Assembly (NCBI GenBank): GCA_963691655.1
Contig: OY829326.1
Coordinates: 71,975,235-72,039,234, forward strand
Reading direction: 5' to 3'
Length of the DNA: 64,000 bases
Origin: Toxonevra muliebris
Taxonomy: Eukaryota; Arthropoda; Insecta; Diptera; Pallopteridae
Below, one piece after another: positions 46,858 to 58,428 of the stretch. A model generated the notes under the pieces. It saw only the letters and a program-made list of their open reading frames with translations. It did not search any database and had not been told where the DNA came from. Within the stretch, counting starts at the first letter, position 1; each line of letters opens with the position of its first letter. The translations under genes were made by a program, and so were the position numbers.

Positions 46858-48128
46858 AGGAGTGAGATTGAAAAAATCTTAAAACACGTTTACCTAAAGA
46901 TTTTTTTTGGGTGTAAAATTTTAAAATTTCTTTGATCTAGTATCTTTGAAAAATATTGCAGTTGTTATTTTTAATGACAAACATGTTGATTTATTGTGAG
47001 TTTGATCAAAATGAGTGAAGAAAAAGAAGTACGTCTTAAAATTATTAAAAATTTTCAAAAAAAAACCAAATTGGTCCTACAAAAAATTGGCCAAAGAATT
47101 GAAGGTCTGCCGTCAAACTGTTTCCAATGTTATTAAACAGTTTCAGGAGAATTTGACCATCGATAGGAAACCTGGTTCGGGAAGAAAACAAGGACCACAT
47201 GATATTGGGAAAGCCAAAAAAATAGAAAGCATATGGAAAAGATCTCCAAACACATCTGGTAGAAAAGCTGCCCTGTTAGCCCAGTGCTCTGACTATTTGG
47301 TGCGAAAAGTTAAAGCCAATGCAGGTTTGAAAACATACAAAGTCCAAAAAGTTCCAGACAGGAATGCTGCAAAACATTTAGACGCCAAAAGTAGGGCTCG
47401 GAAATTAAAATCGAATTTCATACAAAAATATTCATGTTGTATAATGGACGACGAAACGTATGTACTGGCAGATTTTACGCAGCTTCCGGGTCAAAATTTG
47501 TATGTTGCTGATGCTCGAGGAAATGTCGAAGAACAATTTAGAATCCAAAAGCAGACAAAATTTCTAAAAAAAATTCCTGGTATGGCAAGCTATATGCAGT
47601 TGCGGCAAAAGAAGCAAGTCATTTGTTACAGTGGGCTCTATAAATACCGAAATATACATCAAAGAATGTTTGAAAAAAAGACTTCTTCCTTTCATAAGAG
47701 AGCACAATGTGTCCACATATTTTTGGCCCGATTTGGCATCATGTCACTACGGCAAGAAAGCTCTGGAGTGGTACCAAGAGAGGCCAATCCTCCAAATTGT
47801 CTGGAGCTAAGACCAGTGGAGATATATTTGGCTCTTGTGAAAAGAAACTTAAAGAGCATAAAAAAGGTGTCCCAAAATATCGAAGATTTTAAAAGGAGAT
47901 GGGCAAACTGTTCCAAAAAGGGTCTGAAACAACTATCAAATCTCTAATGGAAGGCTTACCAAAAAAGGTCCACGAGTTCATAAATAGTGTTTAGAACGGT
48001 AAAAGTTATATTTTTCTGTAATTTGTAAAATATTATCAATTAAACATAAAAAAAAACAAAACTCTAAGATCAACCGTTTAAAAATTATTGAATTTTATAT
48101 ATGTTAAGATTTTTTCGATCTCACTCCT
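46858..48128 (+). mobile_element. DD37E Tc1-like transposon, full-length borders
   Basis: 24-base inverted ends AGGAGTGAGATTGAAAAAAT...(46858-46881) and their complement at 48105-48128 differ at one base. TA flanks at 46856-46857 and 48129-48130. 1271 bases, the usual size of such elements. Confidence 0.93.
47011..47994 (+). pseudogene. DD37E transposase pseudogene
   Basis: ATG 47011 opens MSEEKEVRLKIIKNFQKK; one extra A in a nine-A run near 47056 shifts the frame into KPNWSYKKLAKELKVCRQTV (first HTH). The long frame then carries IMDDETYV (first Asp, near 47440), LPGQNLYVADARG, and after further shifts FWPDLASCHYGKKALEWY (second Asp, near 47730) and NPPNCLELRPVE (Glu, near 47800). The natural end is TAG 47992-47994. 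Several indels, no large deletion: fairly recent death. Confidence 0.88.
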
Positions 48129-49119
48129 TAGTCAGTTCGGTAACTTACGTCATGTTAAAAACGTTACGTCAAATAATTATTATAATTAAAATGAATTACG
48201 TAAAATTTGCGGAAAAAAGAATAAACAGTAAGCTGCTGTTGAGCAAAAAATGATTTATGAAAAAAATCAATTTATAACAATATAATAAAATATGAATGCA
48301 GGCGAAATTCTCGCAAATAAAGGGCAAACCTTTTCCCTGAAGGTACCTGTGAGCTTGGAAAAAAATATGTGGAAATATGTACAAGGAGCTGAAAGCCTTA
48401 ACTGCTAGAAAAGTCAATTGTCTGGATGTTGCAGGAACGTTAGGCGGTGAAAGAAATGCAAGGAGTGGAATTAGAGCTGCTTTTCGAAAAACCTGCTAGA
48501 GGTAATGTGCAAGTAAATGCATGTGCAATATGAAATTTTTCCAACGCCTTACGTTTAGAGGACACCTAAAATATTGCCTATCCAAAAATAAGAGGATTAC
48601 AATATTCAGTCAGCAAAACTTTTATGGCGTCACCGAAAAAGTTGTCGAAGCATTTAATTTGGAAACAGTTTGGAACAGTTTCGGCATTAGAGGAAGACGA
48701 AAAAAACTCTAGACATTTTTATACAGCATGTATAATAGAAAAGGATTTCGCATTTTGTATGTTTTCATCATAGAAAACTTTGGATCTGATGAGGGAAAAT
48801 ATTCCGTCAGCAAACCGGACTGTATGAATGGATGCAACGTTTAGAATTGTTCCAAAGTGTATTTCAAGCAACTTTTAATAATTTACGTTGAATACTTTGA
48901 CGAGGTATTTTTATAACTTTTCCATTTACTACACCACTAAAACAACTTTTGCTACTTTAGATATTTCCCGAATTTATTGTGTTAATGGATAAAAAAAAAA
49001 CTAAAAAATGTTATGAACACCTATTGCAATATATAAAAGCCCCAGTTTTGAGGCTTTGTTTAATTTTCTGTTTTGGGGCCTTATTTCCTGGAGCGTTATT
49101 TCGCAGAGTCACTTCCCTG

Positions 49120-50955
49120 GATCTGTCAGAAATGAAGAATCGAAAGAGGGTCAAACATTTCCAAAAATTCTCCAAATGTTAATTACATCAAAGAAATTCG
49201 ACTTTTTCTTTTCCGCCCTATAACTTTCAGGTTCCTTTGGTCTCGAGACAAAGGAGTCAAATATTTTCTATCTCTAATTCTGTTTCAAAAGTTCCGTAAT
49301 TTTTACCAGCATTGGGAACTGTGTTACCTTTTTTCGCCTTTAAACTAAATCGCACACTTTCTCACGCTTTTCCAATACTAACTAATTTCAATTATTCCAC
49401 AACATTTGCTTAATTTAACCCTTCATTTCTTGACTAACTTTACTAGGGCGTTACAGATTCGACATATTACAACAAACAATAACAATTTCTAAATAAAAAA
49501 TTTACAAAACAATATTGATTACAAGAATATCAAAATAAAAATTAATCAATGCAATTTATACAATTTAAAATTTTCGTTTTTTTAAGTGGGCAATAAACCC
49601 TCAATATACGGCAGGACATAAGTGCCAATTGAAAAATTGCAAGCCCAAAGAAAATCAATGATACGGAAAGATCAATAGACGTACGACGAATATGTGTGCC
49701 ATAAATGGTACATATTTCGAAAAAAAAGAAGAGAATCTAATACTTAAAATAAAATAAAAAACATTTTCCAATAGAATGCACACGTAACAGCAAATTTTAA
49801 ATTTTACAATTAACACTTAAAAACTAAATACTGAAACTTCATATGTGAAAATTTCTAATTTATTGCTTATTGCTATAAAATTTTTAGCAAAGACAGTAGA
49901 GAAAGGGTTACAAAAAGGGTAATAAAAAACAATTTTGTACGCCACTACAAAGCAGAGCGACGACCAAAATGTGACAGCAGACAACACATACTCACACTAA
50001 TATTCAGACATCCCTAGCAGTTTTTTTGTTTAACACTCTGGAACCGTCAACGTTTCGCTTTTATTTTTTTTGCTTTTTTAGGTTTTATTTTTTGGTGTTA
50101 GGGTTCACATACGATTCCGATTCCACACATGTCAGCAAGCGAATTAATCGAAGAGAAATGATTTATTTACGCTTTTGGCTACTTGACGCTTGAATGCGCC
50201 AAAGGGTTAATCCCGTAGAACATAGTAGCACCCTTGTATATGGTTGTTTGAATGCCGGCAAAGCCCTAGTACTACAGTTTAGTCTATTGTAGCATACATC
50301 TAAATATTTTGCGGCAACAAAGTGTTGATTTTGTTATTACTTCAGAATTTGCTTTGTTTTTTTTTTCTTTCAAAAATATAAACTCTTGTTTCTTTTATAT
50401 TTTTGAACATAAACAAACTTAAAAAAGAAACGAAGGTATTTATTGGTTTTATTTTTAAAAATTTTAAGGGTCTACAAATGTACATAAAACTTTTTATTCT
50501 TAAGGGTTAACTACAACACTGACTGTGGATTTTGGGTGCTTTTAATTGTGTAATGCACTCATAAACCACTTGAGTTTTTTTTTTTTTTTTGTAAAATAAA
50601 TACCTTTTTCTTTAAGCAAAAAATAAAAATGAAAATTTTATGCCTGGGAATTTTTCTGTTGCGCATTGCATTTATTGCATTTTTATGGGTGCAACCACAT
50701 AGGAAGAATCCTTAACTTTAAGAGTTTTTCAACTTTAAAAATTGTATATAAATATGGTTCGATTTCATTTGCATTGTCTTCAATTGTAATGATTGATATT
50801 AATTGTTTCGAAGTTTTGACTTTTTTGTTCAAATATTTTGATAGTCAGGTACTTAAAGCGTTTTTAGAGGCAGCTGCAATAACTGGAAATGCAATCCCAA
50901 TAGTGAGTTTAGTACACAATTTAAGTGCAATTCAAAGAAAAGTAAAGTCTGGAAA
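49120..50955. other. Gene-free AT-rich DNA with a possible TTAA MITE
   Basis: No credible coding frame. 50034-50206 is bounded by TTAA (50030-50033, 50207-50210) with weakly matching ends (CACTCTGGAACCG versus CCCTTTGGCGCA read inward), a tentative piggyBac-type MITE. The rest is AT-rich unique-looking sequence. Confidence 0.35.
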
Positions 50956-50959
50956 TTAT

Positions 50960-52190
50960 TAAGGTGTACAAAGAAGTTTGAGAAAGGATGCCCCCAAGGG
51001 GCCGTACTCTCTCCTCTTCTATGGTGCTTCGTGGTGGACTCCCTTATCAATGATTTACAAAATTTTAGAGTTCACATCCAAGCGTATGCTGACGATGTGT
51101 GCGTACTAATCTCGGAGCGGTCCTTACAGACGGTGTGCATCAAAATGCAAGAAGTCTTGGACAAGATCGAGGCTTGGTGCGATCTGCAGGGTCGTTCAGT
51201 GAATCCCGGTAAAAGCACCTTAATGCTCTTCACCAAGAAACGCAAGAAGGATGGCCTGTTACTACCAAAAATGAAGGGAGTAACACTGCAGTTGTCTTCT
51301 GAAGTTAAATATTTAGGGGTAACCTTAGATTGCAAACTGTTATGGAAGACGCACGTAGAGCTGAAGGTCTCGCGTGCACTAAAGGTTTTCAGGCAGCGCA
51401 GGCAAGCTTTCGGCAAGACTTGGGGTCTGAATCCAGCCCTGGTATACTGGGTATATATTGCTCTTGTGAGACCTATTGTCACGTATGCCTCTGTAGTGAA
51501 AACGAACTTTGGTAAAGTCCACAGTTTCCTCTCTGACCAGACTTCAGAGAAGTGTGTGCCAAGGTATCACTGGTGCAATGTTTATTACATCTGGTGATGC
51601 CCTCATTGCCTTCCTTGACTTGCTTCTTCTGGATCTTCAAATCCGTAAAGAAGCGATGAGAGCGGCCTACAGACTCCGGTTTAATGGAGTCTGGCATGTC
51701 GAGGCGGATATAGGGCACAGTATGATATTCCACCAGTTGTCAGTACAGTGCCCGCTGTTCTTGATGCCCGTGGACAATCATGTTTCTTGCATCCGCTTCG
51801 GAAGAAGATATGAAGTCAGGTTCCCAAAACGTGATCAATGGTTAAGTCCAGATTTCTTACTCCGGGGTCTTAGTCATGTCTTCTATACCGACGGATCCAA
51901 AACCTCAAACGGTACTGGATCCGGTTGGTACTTGGACGATGAGACCAAGTACTCTTTCTCCACTGGACAGATGGTGTCAGTCTACCTAACGGAGGTTTTC
52001 GCTATCCTAGTCGTAGTGAGCTGGATAATTGTGAAGAGGTGGCATGGGAAGTGCATAGGTATCTGCAGTGATAGTCAAGCTGCACTGAAGGCCCTTGCTA
52101 ACCCTGTCAGCTCCTCAAAATTGGTCAGCGAGTGTAAGGCAAAACTAAATAGTGTTGCAAAACACAACAAGTTATGCCGGGAATGAACTA
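50960..52190 (+). mobile_element. 5'-truncated LOA/I-type LINE with RT and RNase H
   Basis: Starts in the middle of reverse transcriptase: FEKGCPQGAVLSPLLWCFVV, then IQAYADDVCVLI (YADD catalytic motif near 51090), SVNPGKSTLMLF, VKYLGVTLDCKLLWKTHVEL and ALVYWVYIALVRPIVTYAS. A frameshift near 51510 moves the frame, which continues to an RNase H domain: FYTDGSKTSNGTGSGWYL (Asp), LTEVFAILVVVSWII (Glu) and ICSDSQAALKALA (Asp), with the last ~60 residues of RNase H lost. Only one frameshift in 1.2 kb, so relatively young. RNase H supports the I/LOA group. Confidence 0.88.
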
Positions 52191-52199
52191 GCTAAAAAA

Positions 52200-52620
52200 C
52201 TAGCTATTTAATTTACACAATTTACAAATTGTGATGTATAGACAACTGCCACACCATAAAGGCTGAAACATATCATTTTACAGCAGTAATTGAAAATGAT
52301 AACAATTTTGGATAAAATGTTTTCATTCATAAATGACTTTGGAAAACATAATCGCTTGGTGTGATGGGTCAAAAATTCAAAATTTTTTTAAACTTAAATC
52401 GCTTCTATAACGTCTCTAGAGTATGTATGTGAGGAAATTTTTTCAAAAATTCATAGTCGATCGTGAGTTGTGAGTAGATGTAAAACTTGTCAAAAAAAAT
52501 GTGCCAAAAATTAATTGTTTTTTTTTTTCAAATCGTGAATTTTAAAGTTTTTTATGACCGAACAATTTTTTTTTTTAGGTAACTAAATCTACAAACTCCA
52601 ATCATATACTTTACAAAAGC
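52200..52620. other. AT-rich spacer
   Basis: No coding frame or repeat border recognised. Confidence 0.4.
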
Positions 52621-52625
52621 ATATA

Positions 52626-53507
52626 CCACCTTGATCAAAAAGTTCCCGGAATTTATTCAGAAAATTAAAAATACAAGTTTATTCATCTAAATGTATATTG
52701 TTCCCTTCAAAGTAATCCCCATCGACTGCAACACACTTATGCCAGCGCTTTCGGTATGTCCATCAGTGCTTCCTTCGATTTTTTCATTACTTCCTCTTGG
52801 CTGCTGAAACGCGTTCCCCGTAATGGTTTTTTAACTCGATTGAACAGAAAGAAGTCAGTCACAGGAAGCCAAATCAGGTGAATTCGGTGTCTGTTGGATA
52901 GTATTTGCTGCATTTTTCATCAAAAAATTACGAATAATGATGGCAGTTATCATGGTGCAAAATCCACGGGTTTTCCGTCCACAATTCTGGTCTCTTTCGG
53001 CGAATTGCTTTACGCAATCGCCTCATAACGCCCAAATAATACTCTCTGATGGTTAATTTGCGGTTATTGACCAAAATTTCTTTTACTTTATCAACGTTTT
53101 CGTCGGTTTTCGATGTCGATGGTCTGCCACTGCGTTCATCATCTTCGATTGACTCACGACCACTTTTGAACCGCTCGTGCCACTGGTAAACGACCGTTTT
53201 CACTTTTCCAACATTTTCAAAGTTCGCGCACCATTAAATCCGTTTTTTATGCAAAATTTAATACAAGTTCGTTGTTGCAAATTTAAATCCATTTCTAAAA
53301 TTGTAAAAAAATGGCCAACACACACAGAGATACATAGATGTACTCTTGGCTACGTAACTTTTGCAAATGTCAAGCTATGATGCTAAGATTTAGAGGGAAT
53401 ATCAACAACAGATGTACCAACTCAACAAAAAAAAAAAAACAGAACTCAAATCGGAACGATAGGAGCGCCACACGGTGGTTATTCCATGAACTATTTGATC
53501 AACGTGG
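52626..53507 (-). mobile_element. Internally deleted mariner element, copy 2
   Basis: TA flanks at 52624-52625 and 53508-53509. Left end CCACCTTGATCAAAAAGTTC; right end GAACTATTTGATCAACGTGG. Same structure as 19538-20454 but with extra small deletions (about 27 bases near 52748 and 11 near 52947). Confidence 0.92.
52690..53292 (-). pseudogene. mariner transposase remnant, copy 2
   Basis: From ATG 53292 with a frame break near 53205. It reads YQWHERFKSGRESIEDDERS, TSKTDENVDKVKEILVNNRK, then the same deletion junction LTIREYYLGVMRRLRKAIRR and HHDN. It retains NVDKVK residues that copy 1 lost, and shares with copy 1 the frame-breaking extra bases after the third-Asp motif. Confidence 0.88.
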
Positions 53508-53509
53508 TA

Positions 53510-54575
53510 TATTTTTTTCATACAATTCTAAGAGGCGAGCACCGTAAAGAAACCATTTTCGAAGGCACCTTCACATTCATTGCTATAACTTGCTAAATTT
53601 TTTATACAATCGCATTAAAAAAATATTTTTGAACTCTTGAATATGTTAATAATAGATACTTTAAATTGCAAAAATAAATTGAAAATAAAAAAAAAAATTT
53701 AAATTACGTTAATAGTGACTTCTATTTTTTCGTATGACTAAATTGCACATATGTATATGGAACCGATTTCAGCAAGTTCTTTGTTCAACCCACTCTTAGT
53801 AGGTATTTTGCCCACTCGCAATTTCTAGTGTGCCCACCACAGTTCTATTTTCTGCCGGCCCTCTCCATAGATATACCTTTGCAAATTTCTGAATTTATCC
53901 TCAGAAAATACTAGTAATGTATTTACTTCACATTTTTTAAAATAAGAATATGAGTGTCTAATAACAAATTTTTCAAATTTTCTTTTCAACTCTTCTTTTT
54001 GGAAAACAATCATCAATCTCTGTCTAACAATTGTATGCATTTAAATTAGACATTTAAGCTACTGTCTAAAACCGCCAATGTTGTCAAATTCAAATTCAAA
54101 GCAATATTCATGGCAACAACAACAACAACCAAAAACCTTTCGTCAGACACACACAACACGCTATTAACTGGAAATTTCCACATGCATAATAGGATTTGCT
54201 ACTATTTTTTCGCTCGAATTCCCCCTACTTCATTCAACGATTGCAACACAGTGTACACAGTGTTTTTTATTTTATTTATTTTTTTTTTTATATCTTTAGC
54301 ATTTTTTCTGCTATGCTTAGAACGAAATACCAGTGCTGCATTTCATTTTCTCCCCTTTGGCATTGTGCAAATTCTTTCACACTTTTTTTTTTAGAATTCA
54401 TACACGAAATACCATTAAAATTCAGATTTTGATTGATCATGTAGTATGTGTACGAACATTTTGTATTCTAGCTTTGAAATTTCTATTCAAATCGGCAGAA
54501 TTTTTATTTATTTTTCTTTTTTTGTTGTGTGAAATATTCATGCACTTAGAAAAATGTTATAGAAACATTACTCGA
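53510..54575. other. Gene-free AT-rich DNA
   Basis: Contains a (CAA)n run at 54106-54127 and T-rich stretches. Phenylalanine-rich overlapping ORFs at 54110-54600 reflect poly-T, not coding. Confidence 0.4.
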
Positions 54576-54589
54576 TACTTGAAAATTCT

Positions 54590-55336
54590 CTACATTTAAG
54601 GTACATAATGAAAACTTTATTCGAATATGATGAAAGGCGACTACCCCACCAATTTACAAAAAAACTGCTACAGCGCCAACTTCTATGGGTGAAAGAAATT
54701 AACAACATTGGAAGAGTACACAACATAACGTGGACTTATGAAAACAGAGATAAAAGAGAGTGGAATGAGAAAAGAATAAATATGATTGAAATCCTGAACG
54801 AAGAGCATTATGCTGAATGGCTACGAAAAACGGAAGAAACAAACCGTTTTTACAAAAAATTGATAGACGGAAGTAAGCAAAGTGACATAATGTGGATTCT
54901 CAAAGCACGCAGCGATTTAATTGAACTGAATGGCAACAGGTTTATTGATAATATGTCCAAAATCTGTTCGTTATGTAATCGAAACGAAGAAGAAAGCGTT
55001 CAACATTTCCTAGGCAAATGTCCTATAATAAAAGAAATTCGACATAACTTACTAGGAAAAACATTACTTGAAGAAGATGAAATTATCAACTTATTAAATG
55101 GGACATTGGTTAATTGGAAAATACTAATTACCTTTATTACAAAAAGTCTAGAATACAGATGGTACTTAGTTGAAGAATCTAATTATAACTAAATAGATAT
55201 TTAAAACTCAATCCTTCGACTGACATTATAATATAATAAAGTCGTATGTTCTTTTAAACGTATTAATATTTATAGTTTTTTAAGATAATGAATTGTTAAC
55301 ATTTTTATAAAGTTTAAATAAAGAACAACCTACTAC
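54590..55336 (+). mobile_element. 5'-truncated non-LTR retrotransposon with 14-bp duplication
   Basis: Exact duplication TACTTGAAAATTCT at 54576-54589 and 55337-55350. The insert ends with AATAAA (55316-55321) and a short (TAC)n tail, and begins within the ORF's 3' third. This is the signature of target-primed reverse transcription with 5' truncation. Exact duplication and an open frame imply a recent event. Confidence 0.9.
54608..55192 (+). CDS. C-terminal domain of a LINE ORF2 (truncated)
   Basis: 194-codon open frame without stops. MWILKARSDLIELNGNRF is followed by CSLCNRNEEESVQHFLGKCP, a CX2CX9HX4C zinc knuckle of the kind found at the C-terminus of non-LTR retrotransposon polyproteins. 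No reverse transcriptase or endonuclease is included because of 5' truncation. The Met at 54608 is internal to the parent protein and probably not a true start. The clade was not identified; the knuckle differs from the LOA-like ones elsewhere in the window. Confidence 0.75.
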   Translation: MKTLFEYDERRLPHQFTKKLLQRQLLWVKEINNIGRVHNITWTYENRDKREWNEKRINMIEILNEEHYAEWLRKTEETNRFYKKLIDGSKQSDIMWILKARSDLIELNGNRFIDNMSKICSLCNRNEEESVQHFLGKCPIIKEIRHNLLGKTLLEEDEIINLLNGTLVNWKILITFITKSLEYRWYLVEESNYN

Positions 55337-55350
55337 TACTTGAAAATTCT

Positions 55351-57000
55351 TTCTGTGTAAATATTGGTAAAGAAAATTTTTCATTTTAGTTGGTTCGGCA
55401 TTAAACTATTTAATTTTTCTAGGATCACAATGTCTTAAAAATTTTCTGTGTTTATTCTAATATTCAATCAGTTTTTTCCCACCGTGTATATGTGAATCGT
55501 AATACCTACACCATAAACCTTTCTCAAAAAATCTTTGCCATGTTCTTTTTCTGTGAAACACCGTAACAGTTTAAATATTCATGAGTTTCGATTTTTTAGA
55601 TACTACGTGAATGGAGAAAAAGTAAATTCCAATAGTGTGAAAAAAAAAATGGTAAAAGGAAAAAAAATTCGATTATATGTTGCCGCATATTGATGGAATA
55701 ATTGAGCAACTCTAATGAGATGCGATGATATTCTCAGCCCATTCCGAATCAGAATAAATGAATGGAAGTGAAATGCAATTTACAAAACACAAATCAAAAT
55801 CACCAAAACAAATTGCATTTCTTATTTACACACAATTAAAATCCAAATAAAATATAAGTTGCCACCACAGAAAAAGTAGAAGAAATATACATAATTTAAA
55901 TTGCATTGCTGTTAAAATTGATTGATGGTGTGCACTGTGAGGCAATTTTAATATTGAAGTGTTAAATCTTTATGTTTTTTGTTGAGCAAAAATAAATTTT
56001 TTTTATTCTACTAACTCCACTCCTATTATTTTATGTATTGTCCAGTAACTCAAATCCAACAAATGAAAGTTTTTTGTTTGCAACGAAAAAAAATTGTAAT
56101 GCAAGAAAATTTTCCAATAGCAAAGTCTTACGATTTTAGACTCATGAACCTAAATATGTGATCATTCCCCATGAGATATTTTACACTAAAAAGAGAAAAG
56201 AGCTTTAATCGAGAGTATTGCAATTTGAAACTAGAAAATCAACTTTATTCAGATATGCTGTAAAAAATCTTGACAAAAACTTACAGGCATAACCATTAAT
56301 GAGCAAAATTTGCACTTTAAGGTAATTTATTAGTATTGTTTGAAGGAAGGACGACTCGAAAGTCAGGCACTGCGACCTATAAGATCTATTGTGCCACAGC
56401 CCTTTACACCCTTCATGGCTTAATTTGATGGGAGCTGAAGCCGTCTTTTTGGATTTTGTTTATAAATAAAACTGGAAGCTACTTTCCATTGATAGAAGAA
56501 TAAAATAGGGGAGAGGGCCCCAAGATGGACATAGTATTGAGATAATGCTCTAGAACCCAGACTGAATCTTAAAGTGCTATATACCGTATGAAAGTACAAT
56601 AGGTTGGGTATCTGTTGGTCACAGAGATAGATTTTTATTTTGCACACAAACATTTTTTTAAGAATATTTCAAAATTGTTAAAAATTTAGATTTTCAAAAA
56701 ATCACTGAAAAATGTGAAAAACCAAAAATAAATATAAATATAAAGATTTTTGAGTCAAAAGTGAGAGAAATAGCATTCAAATTTTCGGCAGAATCTATGA
56801 ATCACAGTTCGGGCATGTGTACCAGGGATCACTGACTTTGGCGCACTTCTCTCATACACTCGTGGATGAAAATTAGTTGAGTTTAATTAGGAAAAATATA
56901 CATCTCCATCTTAGGACCACAAAAATGTCCATCTTTGGGAGCACGACGTCATTTTTTCACGTCGTGTGTGCAGAAGAAAAACAAGCAGACCTTTCTCTTC
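55351..57000. other. Gene-free intergenic DNA
   Basis: No coding frame; AT-rich and largely single-copy-looking. 56340-56640 is less AT-rich but has no recognisable content. Confidence 0.4.
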
Positions 57001-57009
57001 GAGTATGCA

Positions 57010-57918
57010 TAACGCTCGTATCTATACAGTTTTTCGCGGTATTATACTGTTTTTTCAACTCAAAAACCGCATACCGCCTTTTTTTTTTACCAAAATACAG
57101 CGTTTATACTAAGAAAAACATATACAATTTTTGAATGCAACGAAATTCAAATTTATTAATCGCTATGAAAAACGTCGGAGAGAACATGGCAACTCGTTGC
57201 GAGTTTAATTTTGATATATGTGGAAACATTGAAGCCGATTCTGATCGTCAAATGTAACTTGAAATATCCATGCGTTGATTTCTATAAATACCTCATAAGA
57301 AATTTTCAAAGCACAAATTCAATACAACTACAGAAGGAGATATTAAAATGGAGAACGATAACGATTCAGATAGTTAACCCTTCGGAGGGCGTGCCGAGGC
57401 AAATTAGCCGCAAATTATTTATTTTGTGCTTTTAAAATACAAATCATAGCTGCCACTCAAGTGACTTTGTAAGTTTTGAGATGCAGAGTGGTTTACCGTT
57501 AGCCGCTGGTTTTTGCGTTGCATCGTTTAACTGCTAATTGTGTTTGAAAATTAGTATCTCGGTTTTGCGGCTAATTTCCAGCGGGTAGCTTGATGAAATT
57601 TTTTCAAAGTCAAAACGATGACTAAACGAATAAATATTTTAAAATAAATGCTTAAAATATATTTCAATATCACTAAAAAGCAATCAGTTGTTTTATATTA
57701 ATGATTTTTTGTTATAAAATGAAATTCACCTTGCGGTTAAATTGCCGCGGCGCACCCTCTCCTGTAAATTTTCATAGCGCTCCCTCCGAAGGGTTAGTTT
57801 TCATTGAAAATAATCGATACCACGAAATATATAGTTTTTTCAATTCAATTTACAGTTTTTTTTTAAATTTTTTGGTAGAAATATACAGTTTTTGGTCCGA
57901 AAAAAGATACGAGCGTTA
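57010..57918. mobile_element. 8-bp-TSD element with TAACGCTCGTATCT ends
   Basis: TAACGCTCGTATCT (57010-57023) and its exact complement at 57905-57918 are flanked by exact AGTATGCA (57002-57009, 57919-57926). An 8-base duplication suggests hAT or a P-like superfamily. CAGTTTTT phrases recur near both ends. Non-coding; contains a TTAA-type MITE. Confidence 0.85.
57378..57793. mobile_element. piggyBac-type MITE nested in the 57 kb element
   Basis: Ends CCCTTCGGAGGGCG and CGCTCCCTCCGAAGGG (TIR about 15 bases). TTAA precedes the left end (57374-57377); TTAG follows the right (57794-57797), a one-base decay of the duplication. Inside, TTAGCCGC / GCGGCTAA phrases form further inverted repeats. 416 bases, no ORF. 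Confidence 0.83.
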
Positions 57919-58428
57919 AGTATGCATAATAAACTGCGTCTATACAAACGACAACAATGACATAAACTGCGTCGTTATGCCAAAATTTTAAGCTCAATGT
58001 TAATCTTCGGGCCCTCTCTCCTACTTTAAAACTCATATCCAAAAATATTTATTTAAAATTTAAAAAAAATTCCGGATTCCATGCATTTTTCATGCCTCTC
58101 GACGGTAACTTCCTAATTAACCCCTTGGTGCATAAGATGCGTTGATGGCCGCACTGAAAAAAACTCATTTAAGACCACACGCAAATTTATACGTCAACAA
58201 AAATGGGCTTGTTTTATTAATGTAGAAAGATCTAGGAAGTTCTCCAAATCTTATTTTACCAGATGATATTGTACTCCAAAGACAAAATTTTGTTAGAAAG
58301 CGATTTTTTGCAATGTCGCCCAGGTAAATTTATTGTTTTCTACAATTAAGGTGCTGGATATTTTCATAGATGCTGATGGATTGTATTCCTAGAGATGTTT
58401 GGTTTAGTATCAGCTCTTAATTAATATA

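Larger units (their letters stand above)
46592..49111. mobile_element. 8-bp-TSD (hAT-like) element hosting a DD37E transposon
   Basis: Flanked by exact CTTCCCTG (46584-46591, 49112-49119). Ends TGCTCTGCGAAATAA and TTATTTCGCAGAGTCA are inverted copies apart from one extra base. Without the nested DD37E element its own length is about 1.25 kb; no transposase is recognised. Confidence 0.8.
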
